Shown here: one piece after another, positions 37,871 to 49,290 of the stretch
Position numbering within the stretch: the stretch's first letter is position 1
Layout: each line of letters opens with the position of its first letter
NCBI GenBank assembly: GCA_027405735.1
Contig: JAPEHQ010000006.1
Coordinates: 2,542,001 to 2,606,000 of the forward strand
Direction of reading: 5' to 3'
Length of the DNA stretch: 64,000 nucleotides
Origin: Mucor racemosus
Taxonomy: Eukaryota > Mucoromycota > Mucoromycetes > Mucorales > Mucoraceae
Program-made: the position numbers and the translations under genes
The notes under the pieces: generated by a model
What the model was told of the DNA's origin: nothing
What the model saw: only the letters and a program-made list of their open reading frames with translations
Databases searched by the model: none

Positions 37871-38325
37871 TAAAAAATCGATAATAGAAGCCTTATCTCA
37901 GCAAATTTCGACCTTAACAATTTCCAGCTTTGCATGAGAGTAGGGACACATTTTAACACGCAGATCTCCAAGAGCAACGTTCACAACCTACTGTGTGTCG
38001 AGAAAAACATCACCAAAGTGCACCAATAGCTTACTGCTGCGCATTTGTTTTTAAAACAATTTAAATACGATTTCTACGAATACTGATCAAGGTAAGCTGC
38101 CACCCTTCATGGATATAGGTATGAGTAGGTATATACTACAAGTATCTCGGATACCAGCTTCCATGGGCCATTACGCATTCGGTAAGTTTGAACAACAAGT
38201 TAGTTACCTGCTATTTTTTTATACCTACTGAGATCAATAAGCTCACCAATTCTCGGCGAATATGGATTCAAATAAGCTCTCGTTGCAATAATATGTAGTA
38301 CGTCTTCTAGTAGTGTTCATTCACC
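37871..38325. other. Spacer left of the retrotransposon
   Basis: No gene recognised; forms the 5' flank of the intact LTR element. Confidence 0.4.
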
Positions 38326-38326
38326 A

Positions 38327-38682
38327 TGATGTGAACTACTGGCAGTCTTTCACACATCAAATTGAATTAGTAATGAATAACATGAATCTGGTGTGAGAAC
38401 CAAGATCATGAAATATAGAAACTTAACTATAATTTAAAATCACAAACAACAATTATAGATAATTGTATAACCTGAATTAGTAATTGCTGATCCCTTTTCC
38501 CATCAGCTTTAAAACCAAGAAGATCAAATTACTGCATTAGTAATTTGAATTAGACATTTAATATAAATACCACAACGATCCATCGAGTAGATGAATCGTT
38601 GCTTTACTTTATACCTTTAATAAACTTAGAAGAGTTATAATTGTATTTCCCATCGCTTTTTTATAATTACGTTTTTGTAGCA
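38327..38682 (+). repeat. 5' LTR of the chromodomain retrotransposon
   Basis: 356 bases, TGATGTGAAC...TTTGTAGCA. Contains the promoter TATA motif and the transcript start region; the ORF begins 43 bases after its end. Confidence 0.93.
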
Positions 38683-38724
38683 TTTTTTACAATTAACATT
38701 TTTATTTATTCTATTAATTTTTAA

Positions 38725-41700
38725 ATGACATCTACTGCTTCAAATTCACCTGAAAGCTCCTCCTCTGTTGGTTCTCCCCCTCTTGCTCCTGTGGATGCTC
38801 CCGTTGATATCTCAAGCCAGGTTGCTGCTCCTGACAGCTTAGAGCAAATGAATTTAAACACTACTGTACCTGGTGAGGATACAGAAATGACTGATGCTCC
38901 ATCTCAAGAAACCACAAATGCTCCCATCTCTATTCCAAGTGCCACTACGAAAAATAATCCGGTGGATGTTCTAAAAAAAATAATTTATCATCGAGACCTG
39001 TATCTTAGTCTAATGGCTGATATGATTACCACTGATTCCAACGAACCAAAAGCTATAAAACAACTAAGTGAAGTTAGGGAGAAAATCGAAAAGATGAATA
39101 AAGACATTAATGTCATGAAGACATCAATCAGACTTTCCAACGACAAAGTTTCTGCTGCAGTCCTTAACTCAGGTACCAAGATTACTGCTCCCTCCTCAGG
39201 TATTCGTTTAAACCGACAAGATTTACCAAAATTTCAACTGAAGTCCAGCAATAACAAATACTTTCCAAAGGAGGATGCTTACGAATCAGTAAATCATTTT
39301 TTGAGATCATTTGAAAAAGTAATTTCTTCCAGTGGAGAAGAGATTGAAAATATCTGGAAACGGTATATTCCCCTTACCTTGCACTTTGATCTCGATGCTT
39401 GGCTGAACAATGAGCTTTTGCTATGTGAAACCTGGACCCAGGCTGGTGTCCTATTTAACAAGAAATTTGGTAATAATGCTGTTCTAAAATTACAATCAAG
39501 ACGACAAGTCTTTAATGCGGCTATGAAGATTGGTGAGACCACTGACGACTATACAGCAAGATTCAATAAGGCTGCTTCTGAAGCCGGTTATAAGGCGGAT
39601 AACTTAACTATTGGTGATGCTTTTTTGATGGGTTTTCCCCTAGATTGGCAAACTCAAATCAACACTTTGTTGCACTGCACTTATATTGATAGAGAACATT
39701 GGAGAGTTGAAGAAATTTATACCGCTGCTATCAACATTTTCAACACCCAAATTTGTCCTATTACTTTTATTAGTAAATCTCGTGGTCCTGCCTCTACTTC
39801 GTCATCAACTGCTGTTAATTCATCAAGCCCTGCTAAGAGGTTCAAAGCAACCATTGAAGGTTCCAATTTCTTTTGCCCAAATCATGGTGGCGCCTCTGCT
39901 CGACACAATGAAAAAGATTGTCATGTTTCTAAACGTTCTTCTGCTTCTGCTTCTGCTTCGTCTTCATCTTCGTCTACTCATCCTCCTAGAACTAATTTTT
40001 TGGGAAGCAAGAATGTGCCTCATAAGGCTACTGGCAATACTTTTTGTACTTGGTGTGGCAAAATCTGGGTATTTGGGCATTCGTGTCCTGAATATCATGA
40101 AAAAAATACTGGAAGAAACGTTCGCGTTTTGACTATTCGTAGTTCTGGTTCTAGTAAAAAGAAAAATAAAGGAAAAAAGAGGGCTGATGATAATGAAAAA
40201 GTCTTTCGTGAAAACATGGAAGAAGACTCCTACTGTGAGTACAAAAATAATAAACAAACAAATAAAAATGATTTTAAACTAATCACCCCTTTACTTTTAA
40301 ATAATATTAGAGTTCTTGGCAAGGTAGATCCTGGTGCTGATATTTCTTTTATCAATAAATCAATTTTAAATAAAGATTTCAAAAATATAAAAAATATAAA
40401 AACTATGGGTTATTTAAACTTTTTGTCTGTAAATGAAGATGGCACTAATAGTCGCACCAAAAGGGTTGGACAAACTGAGCCTATGGAAGTAACTTATTTA
40501 AATGGAATTTCTTTTAAACATAAATTTGAAATCATTGAATTCAATGATGAAATGAAAACAGATTTTGATGTTCTGCTTGGTTCTGACATTTTACCTAAAT
40601 TAAAAATTTATCTTAGTGGTGTCGCTCATGCTTGGCCTCAAGATTTAAATAAAGAAATGTCTCAATTCGAGAATATCAATTATGATACGAAAAATGATTA
40701 TGATCCTGAAAACGCTGATTATGGATCCTCTACTGAACGCAAAGATCTAATGAAAGCTATTCAGAATTCTCTTGATCAAAACATAAAAATAAGACCTGAC
40801 GCTGTATGTTCAATGAAAGAAAGTATTGTCCAAATCCCAATTGATGATCCTTCAGATTGTTTTGTGAGACAATATCCATTACCTGCTAATGCACATAATG
40901 AAATAAAAGCCCAACTAAAAGAATGGCTTGAAAATGGTATTGTGGAAAAGACCATTCCATCGTCTGTTTATCATTCACCGTTGTTGTGTGTACCAAAAAA
41001 GGATTTAAATGGCAAACCTACTAAGCTTCGTATTTGTTGTGATCTACGAAAAATTAATGCAGCCATCTCTCAAAATTATCATGAAAACTATGCAGTACCT
41101 AAAATCAACGAAATTTTTGATAGAGTCTCGGCTAATGCACGCATAATAAGTAAAATTGACTTACATCAGGCATACATGTCGTATAGTGTGCACAAAAATT
41201 CGAGAGAAGCTTTAACCTTTAGTTATAACGGTTCGTTTTACCATTGGTCTAGAGCCCCTTACGGATTAAAATTTATGAGTTCATTGTTTGTTAAATGCAT
41301 GTCTATTTTATTAAATGATATTCATATGGAACTTAAAAAAGAAATGCAAAAAGAAAATCAACATATCAATACTACTGAAGATGATGATACCTTTTATGGA
41401 GGGGTCGAGCATTATGTAGATGATATTGTCTTATTTAGCAAGGATCCAGTATCTCATATAAAACTGATTAACCTAGTTATCAACAGGTTGACATCTGTTA
41501 ATCTTCGCATAAATGTGGATAAATGTACATGGTTTAAAACTTCAGTGTTTTTGTTAGGGTTTGTTGTTGGACCTGGTGTTACGAAAATTGATATGCGACG
41601 TTTGTCAAATATTGATAATTGGCCAATTCCAAAAACTGCCAAACAAGTAAAAAGTATAATGGGAGTTGTATCTCATCTACGAGATTATTGCCCTATGCTA

Positions 41701-43830
41701 TCAAAAGTGGCTGCACCTATCGATCAATTAAGAAATGACAAAGATGTAAAAAATAACTGGACACAGTTACACACTGATCGTTTAAATGCAATCAAGCAAA
41801 TCTTATTATCAAATCAAATACTCCATTCACCTTTGTTGGAAAATAAATTCTTCCTTCAAGTAGATGCAAGCCTGTACGGTATCGCTGCTTGTCTATATCA
41901 AAAAGATGATATAGGGCGAATTAAACATATTGGTTTCGTCAGCAAGTCGTTAAATCAAGCTGAACGAAACTGGTCTACAAACCGTCGTGAAACTGCTGCA
42001 ATCATATTTGGATTACAAAAGTTTAGATCTCTATTATGGGGTCATCCAAATCTCGAAATTTTAACTGATCATATTGCACTGACATATATGTTCACTTCAA
42101 CAAATTTAAATAGTACCTTACAAAATTACTTGGAAATTTTGAGTGAATACAACTTCACTATTTCTCATGTAAAAGGCATAGATAATGTGTTAAGTGATGC
42201 ATTATCTCGGTTGTATCCGCCAATTGAGGAAGATCAAATACTTGAAGAAGAAAATCAAAAACAAATGAAAAGATTACAAAGGTTTATTTTGATGAAAAGA
42301 GCAAATAATAAAAGTGAGCTTGTTCGTAAAACAAAAGTTTACTCGCAAGATAAAAACCTAAATATCTTGGCTGTGAAAATTAGTAGCAAAGAATTTAAAT
42401 CTGCTATTACAGATTATGTTTGTCCTCCAGAAAAAGATAGAGCTGAAATTATAAAGGATGCTCATGAAATTGGACATTTTGGTACAGAAAGTTGTGTGAA
42501 ACATATACATACATACTACGGTTTACATTGGAACTCTATTTACAAAGATGTTAAAGAGGCTCTTCTGTCTTGTCGTGAATGTGCCTTACATAATACATCA
42601 AGAAAAGGATACAATCCTGCTCGTAGCATTGTCAGCTATGAAACGATGGATAGAGTAGCGGTTGACCTCATAGGCCCGTTACCTGTCACCGACAAAGGAA
42701 ACATATATATTTTAGTCATGATTGATCTCTGTACTCGATACGTTATTACTCGTGCTATTCCAAACAAATCAAGCGTTACTGTCGCCCAAACTTTACTCAA
42801 TATTTTTGGTGATTACGGCGTGGCCATAAATATCTTTCAATCGGATAATGGAAAAGAATGGTCTAATACGCTAATGAGTCTCCTTACAAAAACATTAAAT
42901 ATACAACATCGATTTTCCACTCCATATTATAGTCAATCCAATGGCAGTGTTGAGAATTCAAATCGAACAATCATGCAAACCTTACGAAAAATGTGTGGTA
43001 ATGATCACCGAAATTGGGATGATCGTTTGGCACTTTGTCAATTAGCCATAAACATGAAAATAAAGAACCGTACTGCAAGTACTCCATTTAGCTTAATGTT
43101 TGCTCGACAAGTTAGCACTAAAAGATCCACTGAAAATCTCAATCTAAATGGACGAAAACCCCTCACTATTTCTGAACTCCAAAAGCGAGCTGAATATATG
43201 AATTCAATTGTATTCCCTGCAATCCAAACTAGAACTACTCGTTTAGTAGAAGAATACAATAAAAAATTTGATGAAAAACATTATATAATTGATATACCTT
43301 TTGACACACCTGTCATGGTAAGATTGAAGGAAGGTCGTGAAAATAAATTTGCTCCTTTGTATGCAGGACCTTATGTCGTTGCAAGAAAAACACAAGCGGG
43401 TAATTACGTACTGCGTGATGAAAATAATGAACTACTTCATAGAGAATATACGCCTTCTGAATTAAAAGTTGTTTCTTTAGATGAAACTGTAATTGAAGAA
43501 GAAACATTTGAAGTTGAGGATATTCGTGATCATCGTAAAAACAAAGATGGTATTACTGAATATTTGGTCAAATGGGCTGGTTATGGTGAACGCGAAAATA
43601 GTTATATAACTCCAGATTTCTTCTCCTCTCCTCTTCCTATTAAAAAATACTGGGAGAAAGTAAAACGAAATAATGCATTTGACATAGAAAGAAAACGAAA
43701 ATTAGTAGAACAAAATAATACTTCTAAACCCCAAATACAAACTAAACACTCAATTAGCAACCCTAGTAAACGAAAACGTGGTAACAATGTATCACAAACA
43801 TCCAAACTTAGCAATCGTCGCAAAGCTTAA
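38725..43830 (+). CDS. Gag-pol polyprotein of a Ty3 chromovirus
   Basis: A single frame of 1701 residues without a frameshift between gag and pol. Order: Ser/Pro/Thr-rich N-terminus; capsid-like helices (about 150-350); Cys/His region near 390-405 and 441-458 (CTWCGKIWVFGHSCPEYH); aspartic protease with DPGADISF near 535; reverse transcriptase with YVDD at about 897-900; RNase H (QVDASLYGIAACLY near 1045); integrase with an HHCC finger (about 1245-1286), catalytic Asp in VDLIGPL, Asp in QSDNGKEW and Glu in NGSVENSN; and a C-terminal chromodomain (about 1594-1645, YLVKWAGYGERENSYITP) ending in a Lys-rich tail. The chromodomain suggests targeting to modified histones. The protease has Pro where Ser/Thr is usual (D-P-G). 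Confidence 0.95.
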   Translation: MTSTASNSPESSSSVGSPPLAPVDAPVDISSQVAAPDSLEQMNLNTTVPGEDTEMTDAPSQETTNAPISIPSATTKNNPVDVLKKIIYHRDLYLSLMADMITTDSNEPKAIKQLSEVREKIEKMNKDINVMKTSIRLSNDKVSAAVLNSGTKITAPSSGIRLNRQDLPKFQLKSSNNKYFPKEDAYESVNHFLRSFEKVISSSGEEIENIWKRYIPLTLHFDLDAWLNNELLLCETWTQAGVLFNKKFGNNAVLKLQSRRQVFNAAMKIGETTDDYTARFNKAASEAGYKADNLTIGDAFLMGFPLDWQTQINTLLHCTYIDREHWRVEEIYTAAINIFNTQICPITFISKSRGPASTSSSTAVNSSSPAKRFKATIEGSNFFCPNHGGASARHNEKDCHVSKRSSASASASSSSSSTHPPRTNFLGSKNVPHKATGNTFCTWCGKIWVFGHSCPEYHEKNTGRNVRVLTIRSSGSSKKKNKGKKRADDNEKVFRENMEEDSYCEYKNNKQTNKNDFKLITPLLLNNIRVLGKVDPGADISFINKSILNKDFKNIKNIKTMGYLNFLSVNEDGTNSRTKRVGQTEPMEVTYLNGISFKHKFEIIEFNDEMKTDFDVLLGSDILPKLKIYLSGVAHAWPQDLNKEMSQFENINYDTKNDYDPENADYGSSTERKDLMKAIQNSLDQNIKIRPDAVCSMKESIVQIPIDDPSDCFVRQYPLPANAHNEIKAQLKEWLENGIVEKTIPSSVYHSPLLCVPKKDLNGKPTKLRICCDLRKINAAISQNYHENYAVPKINEIFDRVSANARIISKIDLHQAYMSYSVHKNSREALTFSYNGSFYHWSRAPYGLKFMSSLFVKCMSILLNDIHMELKKEMQKENQHINTTEDDDTFYGGVEHYVDDIVLFSKDPVSHIKLINLVINRLTSVNLRINVDKCTWFKTSVFLLGFVVGPGVTKIDMRRLSNIDNWPIPKTAKQVKSIMGVVSHLRDYCPMLSKVAAPIDQLRNDKDVKNNWTQLHTDRLNAIKQILLSNQILHSPLLENKFFLQVDASLYGIAACLYQKDDIGRIKHIGFVSKSLNQAERNWSTNRRETAAIIFGLQKFRSLLWGHPNLEILTDHIALTYMFTSTNLNSTLQNYLEILSEYNFTISHVKGIDNVLSDALSRLYPPIEEDQILEEENQKQMKRLQRFILMKRANNKSELVRKTKVYSQDKNLNILAVKISSKEFKSAITDYVCPPEKDRAEIIKDAHEIGHFGTESCVKHIHTYYGLHWNSIYKDVKEALLSCRECALHNTSRKGYNPARSIVSYETMDRVAVDLIGPLPVTDKGNIYILVMIDLCTRYVITRAIPNKSSVTVAQTLLNIFGDYGVAINIFQSDNGKEWSNTLMSLLTKTLNIQHRFSTPYYSQSNGSVENSNRTIMQTLRKMCGNDHRNWDDRLALCQLAINMKIKNRTASTPFSLMFARQVSTKRSTENLNLNGRKPLTISELQKRAEYMNSIVFPAIQTRTTRLVEEYNKKFDEKHYIIDIPFDTPVMVRLKEGRENKFAPLYAGPYVVARKTQAGNYVLRDENNELLHREYTPSELKVVSLDETVIEEETFEVEDIRDHRKNKDGITEYLVKWAGYGERENSYITPDFFSSPLPIKKYWEKVKRNNAFDIERKRKLVEQNNTSKPQIQTKHSISNPSKRKRGNNVSQTSKLSNRRKA

Positions 43831-43973
43831 TAGTAAATTATTACACAAAAAAAAAAAAAAAAATCAATCCATTTCAATCTAATAAATACATATCCTATTT
43901 ATCCTTTACCCTTACTATCTCTCTTTATATTACTCTAGTCAACACATCTGCCAATGTGTTTGGCCGGGGAGCA

Positions 43974-44329
43974 TGATGTGAACTACTGGCAGTCTTTCAC
44001 ACATCAAATTGAATTAGTAATGAATAACATGAATCTGGTGTGAGAACCAAGATCATGAAATATAGAAACTTAACTATAATTTAAAATCACAAACAACAAT
44101 TATAGATAATTGTATAACCTGAATTAGTAATTGCTGATCCCTTTTCCCATCAGCTTTAAAACCAAGAAGATCAAATTACTGCATTAGTAATTTGAATTAG
44201 ACATTTAATATAAATACCACAACGATCCATCGAGTAGATGAATCGTTGCTTTACTTTATACCTTTAATAAACTTAGAAGAGTTATAATTGTATTTCCCAT
44301 CGCTTTTTTATAATTACGTTTTTGTAGCA
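43974..44329 (+). repeat. 3' LTR of the chromodomain retrotransposon
   Basis: 356 bases, read as identical to the 5' LTR; preceded by GGCCGGGGAG and followed by CCCAATTG. Confidence 0.93.
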
Positions 44330-44950
44330 CACCCAATTGCAATGTTTCAGTATCCCCAAGTTGCTGTGGAAATGGATGAATGGAAATATTATGCATTTTT
44401 TTAACTGGCTTGTATGGGTTGTTTGGGATATTTTTCAAAAAAAAATTTAGAAAATCAAATAATGATTTAAAGTTAAATTTTAAAGCTGCATTTAGTGTCT
44501 AATAAATATACAAATGTAACATCTTAATTTTATTAGCTAATAGTTGTTTTTGAAGAATTTCAACACAAGTTTCAAAAAAAATATCTCTTCCCCTGCTTGA
44601 AAAAAAAAAGCAACTAGAAAAATGCTTGAAATCAATGAATATTGATCCAAAAAATGGGCTGTAAGTTTCAAAATATATGCTACAGCTGTAACAGTATCTA
44701 GAGATATGATTTTAGCATCTCATTGATATTCTGCTTAAATCGTAGGAATCAATTGCTCACTTTTTCCTAATAGGTTTTGCGGCTCAGCGGACCATTTAAA
44801 ACTAGAAATAGCGCTAAATCAGCCAAAATCAGCATATATGACAATGACAACTGCCAAAATTAATAAGTAAAATCCTATTTATTTATAATTGAAGTTGTAA
44901 TGCAATGCATTTTACATTTATTTTTCAAAAAAAAAAAACCAGGTTTCAAA
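44330..44950 (+). repeat. Repeat D, copy 2
   Basis: Collinear with 6330-6900 at moderate divergence, starting a few tens of bases after the 3' LTR. The retrotransposon seems to have inserted at or just beside this copy. Confidence 0.6.
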
Positions 44951-45130
44951 TATTGGTTTATATAATTGTTAGCAAATAAACAATACTTCTTTCATTATGA
45001 AGGCACACAGTTTTGATTCAAAGTGTTTACGAAAATAATTGATTTATCTATTCTACATCATTCAAATATCCGTATTTAGTTAGAGCAGAATTTTGGCATA
45101 ATTAACCAATTTTTCGATTTAACATCTAAA

Positions 45131-46292
45131 ATGCGTTCAAAAAAGACGCAAATTTTTTTATCCAATACAGATATTGTTAATTCAAGACCTACATGGGTCG
45201 ATTCGACCAGTAAAATAGCTAAGAGAAAATACGAAGCCATTAGCACTGATGAAGAAAGCGGTACTGGTGACGGAAGCAGTACTGTGAACATCACTCCTGA
45301 TCAAAAGCTGGATGCTTTAAATTAAAAAATGAATAGAAGATTAATAAACAAGGTCAAAAAATGTATAGAGAATAAAAATGATTTATGTGCTTTAAAGAAC
45401 ACCTGTTAAACACTTAAACAATCGGAGAGAGGCACTGTCAGTAATGCTGAGATTGCTGCAGGATTACCCACTTATACAATTGCAAACTTTATAAAAAATC
45501 GAAGCAAACCAAACATTTGATATTGGATAGAATATGTAGAAGCAAATTTCGATAGAATTGCAGAAGAAGTCAAGAAATCCGAAGCAAGCAATTCAACTGT
45601 AGCCAAAAAATCTGTAGCAGTTGTCAAATCAATAATACACAAAGATATTCTTCGAGCCTGCACCAGAAATTTCAATTCTATAGTACGAACAGACATTGAT
45701 AATGATATTAAATATGCATTGTTGAATACATTGTCAACTACTTTAGAAGAAACATCCAACTACACTTCTCGCTACAGATTTCAAATTTATAAATTATTTT
45801 CAGTTTTCAAAAATCATACGTTTGTTATCAAGAATAAGAAGATTTGTTTGGTTGATGCACAAGGCTTTAAAGTGGACGACATCTTTCCAAAGGAATTTCA
45901 TGTAGAAGATAATAACATACATGTACCTCCACATATTAAGAAAGTTTGCCTTAATTCAAAAGATTTTGAAAAAGAAGCCAAAAAGCTCTTCAATTTCAGT
46001 TATTTTCGGTACATACAATCAACATATTTTGGATCACAAGGCATTAAAGAATCAACCTTGAAAGCAAACCCAAAACATGATGCATTAGTCAAAATCTTAC
46101 CTCATCCCGACACACAACCAGATTAGGATAATTATGTGATGAGAATTGCCCTTAAGCTTACTCTACAAATTTCGAAGCAATGTGGGCAAACAACACAACA
46201 CCAGTCAAACACGTTTTTTTCTGCTTCCAAAAACTTTTGTATCCCAAGAAATTTATACAAAAGAATGGAAAATCATATACTCGTTCTGTGAA
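45131..46292 (+). pseudogene. Long single-frame ORF inactivated by four stop codons (unknown family)
   Basis: One reading frame runs from ATG 45131 to about 46292 with continuous protein-like content (NITPDQKLDALN; AEIAAGLPTYTIANFIKN; FQIYKLFSVFKNHTFVIKN; SKDFEKEAKKLFNFSYFRYI) but has in-frame stops at about 45323 (TAA), 45407 (TAA), 45521 (TGA) and 46124 (TAG). No frameshift is needed. Each stop is one C-to-T step from CAA, CGA or CAG. The reconstructed length is near 385 codons. I do not recognise the family; the style resembles multicopy Mucorales ORFs possibly linked to transposons. Confidence 0.6.
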
Positions 46293-47494
46293 TGAGACAT
46301 CTGTTTGTACCAACAAATACTGTGTGCTTGTAGAAGCTGGCGCTTCTCACAAAAGTCGAGACTCGTTATCAGCACTGGCAATCGACATCTCTGGTTTGGC
46401 AACCGTTTCTTTTTTTTTTTTGGTCAACCATTGCCAGTATTTAACCTAAAACGAAACATCAGCTCTTCAAATATTGATATCAATACTTCTATCTCAGTTT
46501 TCCTCAAAAGAAACATTGTTGGCCATGCTTCCACTAGTCATAGTGTTAGTAATACTCATCGCGGTAATATACAACTACATGATAATACATGATAATTTAT
46601 ATAATTTAACTCATGTATTTTCTTTTAAATTGAATTGCATCATAATAATTCAGGCTAGATTCATGATAAGTGAATTATAAAATGTGATTAGCTAACAAAT
46701 TTCCTATTTTATTGACTACCAGTTAATTCACCGTTAAAGTATATACTTCTTGATGATAACACGATTTACGATATATACTCGCTCAAAATGTGGAATATTC
46801 ATCAACATACGGTTCAATTGAACCAAAAACATATATGTTAATTAATAGCGAATATTCCAATGGAATATCGAGCAATTCTTTTGACATGGTTACTTCATCA
46901 AATTTTTGTGTTGGGATTCTTTGATTTTTATGTTTTTATGCAAATTTGAATTTGGGACCCGATATTGATTTTTGGTTTTTTTTTTTTTTTTTTTTTTGGA
47001 TTTTTCTCAGATTCTAGTAATTAATTTATGCGTATAAAAGAGCTAATTGAACAGAAAAAAATTATAAAAGTGTATTTTAGCATATGGGCTACATGACAGT
47101 ATTTTTTATTTTTTTTAAAAAAAGGTTTCTGCATTCATAAAAGTGAAAATTTAAGATTGTATGTGATTTTGTGACACATCATTTGAAAATGAATATAATG
47201 CAATTTTAAGCATTCAAGAAGGTAGTTTATCAAATAAAAGTTCCAATGGATATTTTGATTGTCAATGCTTGCTACAAGAAGTTAAGTTTCCTCTTTAGCT
47301 ATTTTCAGATACATGTACAAATTATTTGCAAACATCAGTAAAGCCAACATCAAATGTTAGTCCCCCCCCCGTTATGTTGTTAATACACCAATTAATTATC
47401 AATTTCGATAAAATATTCCATAGAAAACGCATTAAACATCCCGCTAAACCAAATGTTGAAGATTTTAAAACTCTTTTTTCCATTTTTATTATTA
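46293..47494. other. Intergenic, nothing firm
   Basis: Includes a T-run of about 20 at 46977-46998 and a C-run of nine near 47361-47369. Overlapping ORFs at 46180-46680 continue the region after the pseudogene in several frames (for example SQKSRLVISTGNRH) and may be its degraded 3' end, but this is not secure. Confidence 0.4.
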
Positions 47495-48863
47495 TTACTT
47501 GTAAAATTCAAAGTTTGAATCTTCCTTTTTGACGTTTGCCTTATAACCCTTCTCCAAATCTTTACTTAAAATGACATAACGATTCTTTCTGACAGCATGC
47601 ATACCAGCTTCTTGACAAATTGCTGCAATTTCAGCACCAGATAACTTGTCAGGTCGTGATACAACTGAAAATTACAAATATTAGCATCACATTTAGATAT
47701 TAGCATTACTTTTATCAGACAACTTACATTCTTCTAAATCAACTTCTTCAGACAAATTCATCTTTGATGTAACAGTTTGGAAAATGAGACGTTTTTGACG
47801 ACGATCAGGTGTGGGGAATTCAATCTTTCTATCGAGACGACCAGGACGTAACAGAGCAGGATCTAAAGTATCAGCACGATTTGTAGCCATAATCACTTTT
47901 ACATTTGAAGTTTGATCGAAACCATCCATTTGATTCAACAATTCAAGCAAAATACGTTGTACTTCTCTATCGGCACCAGTTTGTGCATCGAAACGTTTGG
48001 TAGCAATAGCATCAATTTCATCAATAAAGACAATAGATGGAGAATTTTCACGAGCTAATCTAAATACATCACGGACCATACGAGGACCTTCACCAAGATA
48101 TTTCTGTACAAATTCGGAACCAACCACACGAATAAAACTGGCAGTTGTATGATGTGCTACGGCCTTTACAAGCATAGTTTTACCTGTACCTGGAGGACCA
48201 TACAATAACACACCACGAGGAGGATCGATACCAATTTGACGATAAAGATCGAAATGTGTTAAAGGTAATTCAACGGCTTCACGAATTTCTTGCTTTTGAA
48301 TATCTAAACCACCAACATCTGCATATGCTACCTCGGGTCTTTCATCGGCTCCCAAAAGACTGATGCTGCTATCAGCCTCTGGTGGCAAAACATCAACAAG
48401 AGCATTTGAATGACGATGTAAAGCAACTGAAGAACTGGGCTTCAATAACTCACGATCAATAGTACTGAGGATACGAACTACATAATTGGAACCGGTGGTT
48501 GAGCCCACAATACCGGTATGTTGATCAATAGGTTCAAGGAATTGACCAAGAACAAGTGGAACTGACTTAATTCTCTTTACTTCCTCTTGTGCTCTAACCA
48601 ATTCTCTCTTCAAATTCTTCTGTTCGTCTTTAATATATTCTTCTTGAAGTTCAATGAACTCTAAATCTCTTTGAAGTTTCTTTAATTTAACATATAAGTC
48701 CCCTTCTGATAAGTCTTCAAGTTGACCGACTTTAGAAAGAATGCTTGTAGGTTCTTTAACCTGCTATTAAATGTAACAAAATATCTTAGTATTTGCATAC
48801 CTATTTCGACATTTTATATTTTATACTTACTTCGACTTTGGGACGAATTCCAATTTCTTCCAT
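47495..48863 (-). CDS. RPT3: 26S proteasome regulatory ATPase subunit RPT3
   Basis: One of the six AAA+ unfoldase subunits of the 19S base. Exons 48863-48831, 48763-47728 and 47664-47495 give 412 residues. An N-terminal coiled coil (about 20-75, [20 protein letters not shown]) precedes the OB fold and AAA domain. Walker A GPPGTGKT is at about 200-207, Walker B FIDEID near 257, then [16 protein letters not shown] with arginine fingers. RPT3-specific text is [20 protein letters not shown]. The C-terminus FEFYK retains the HbYX motif (FYK) that docks into the 20S core. It is divergent from ERV41 across 427 bases. All residues needed for activity are present. Confidence 0.96.
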
Positions 48864-49290
48864 GATTATTTTGTTATTTTAATGTTAAAAAAGAAACAAT
48901 AATAGAGGAGAAAGGTCTTTTTTGAATAGATATTTCGTTAGAATGTCAAGGCAACGCGTAATATATAAAGCCCACAAAGAGGTGCGTATGTCTATTAACC
49001 AACGTCATCTAATTCCTCACGTCACGAAGCGTAGATTTAAGTGTTGAAGCATCCGGACATCTATAGAATTGATTGCATAAAACTAATGTTCAAGCACTTC
49101 GGCCCGGATGTACATTGGCAACATTTGAAGCGCAGGTACACAGTTTCAAAGTTTTTTTTATTATTTTATCCAGCAGTAAATATTCCCAAGTTGGTTGAAT
49201 AGATTTAGGTTTCCATAGCGACCAGTTTTCGAGATTGATTCCCCTTTTCTACTATCCTTATTTATAAATTTAAAAAAGAAAGCTTGGAAC
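48864..49290. promoter_or_regulatory. Shared upstream region of RPT3 and ERV41
   Basis: 427 bases separate the two divergent start codons, so both promoters lie here. The middle is GC-richer than usual for the window (about 49010-49130, including CGTCACG). No specific element can be assigned by eye. Confidence 0.5.

Larger units (their letters stand above)
38327..44329 (+). mobile_element. Intact Ty3-type chromodomain LTR retrotransposon
   Basis: A 6.0-kb element with 356-bp direct LTRs (38327-38682 and 43974-44329) in which I find no differences on reading. One uninterrupted gag-pol frame lies between them. The LTRs carry ATATAAATA (about 38560) and TTTAATAAA (about 38617). A short G-rich tract (GGGGAG) just before the 3' LTR is the likely polypurine tract. 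The flanks share CACC (38322-38325 and 44328-44331); depending on whether the LTR is taken as TG...CA or ATG...TAG, this is a 4-5 bp target duplication. Identical LTRs and an open ORF imply a very recent insertion and possible current activity. Confidence 0.95.

Noticed and set aside
39294..39542. Minus-strand ORFs within the retrotransposon
   Set aside because: Shadows of gag-pol; no independent motif or start context.
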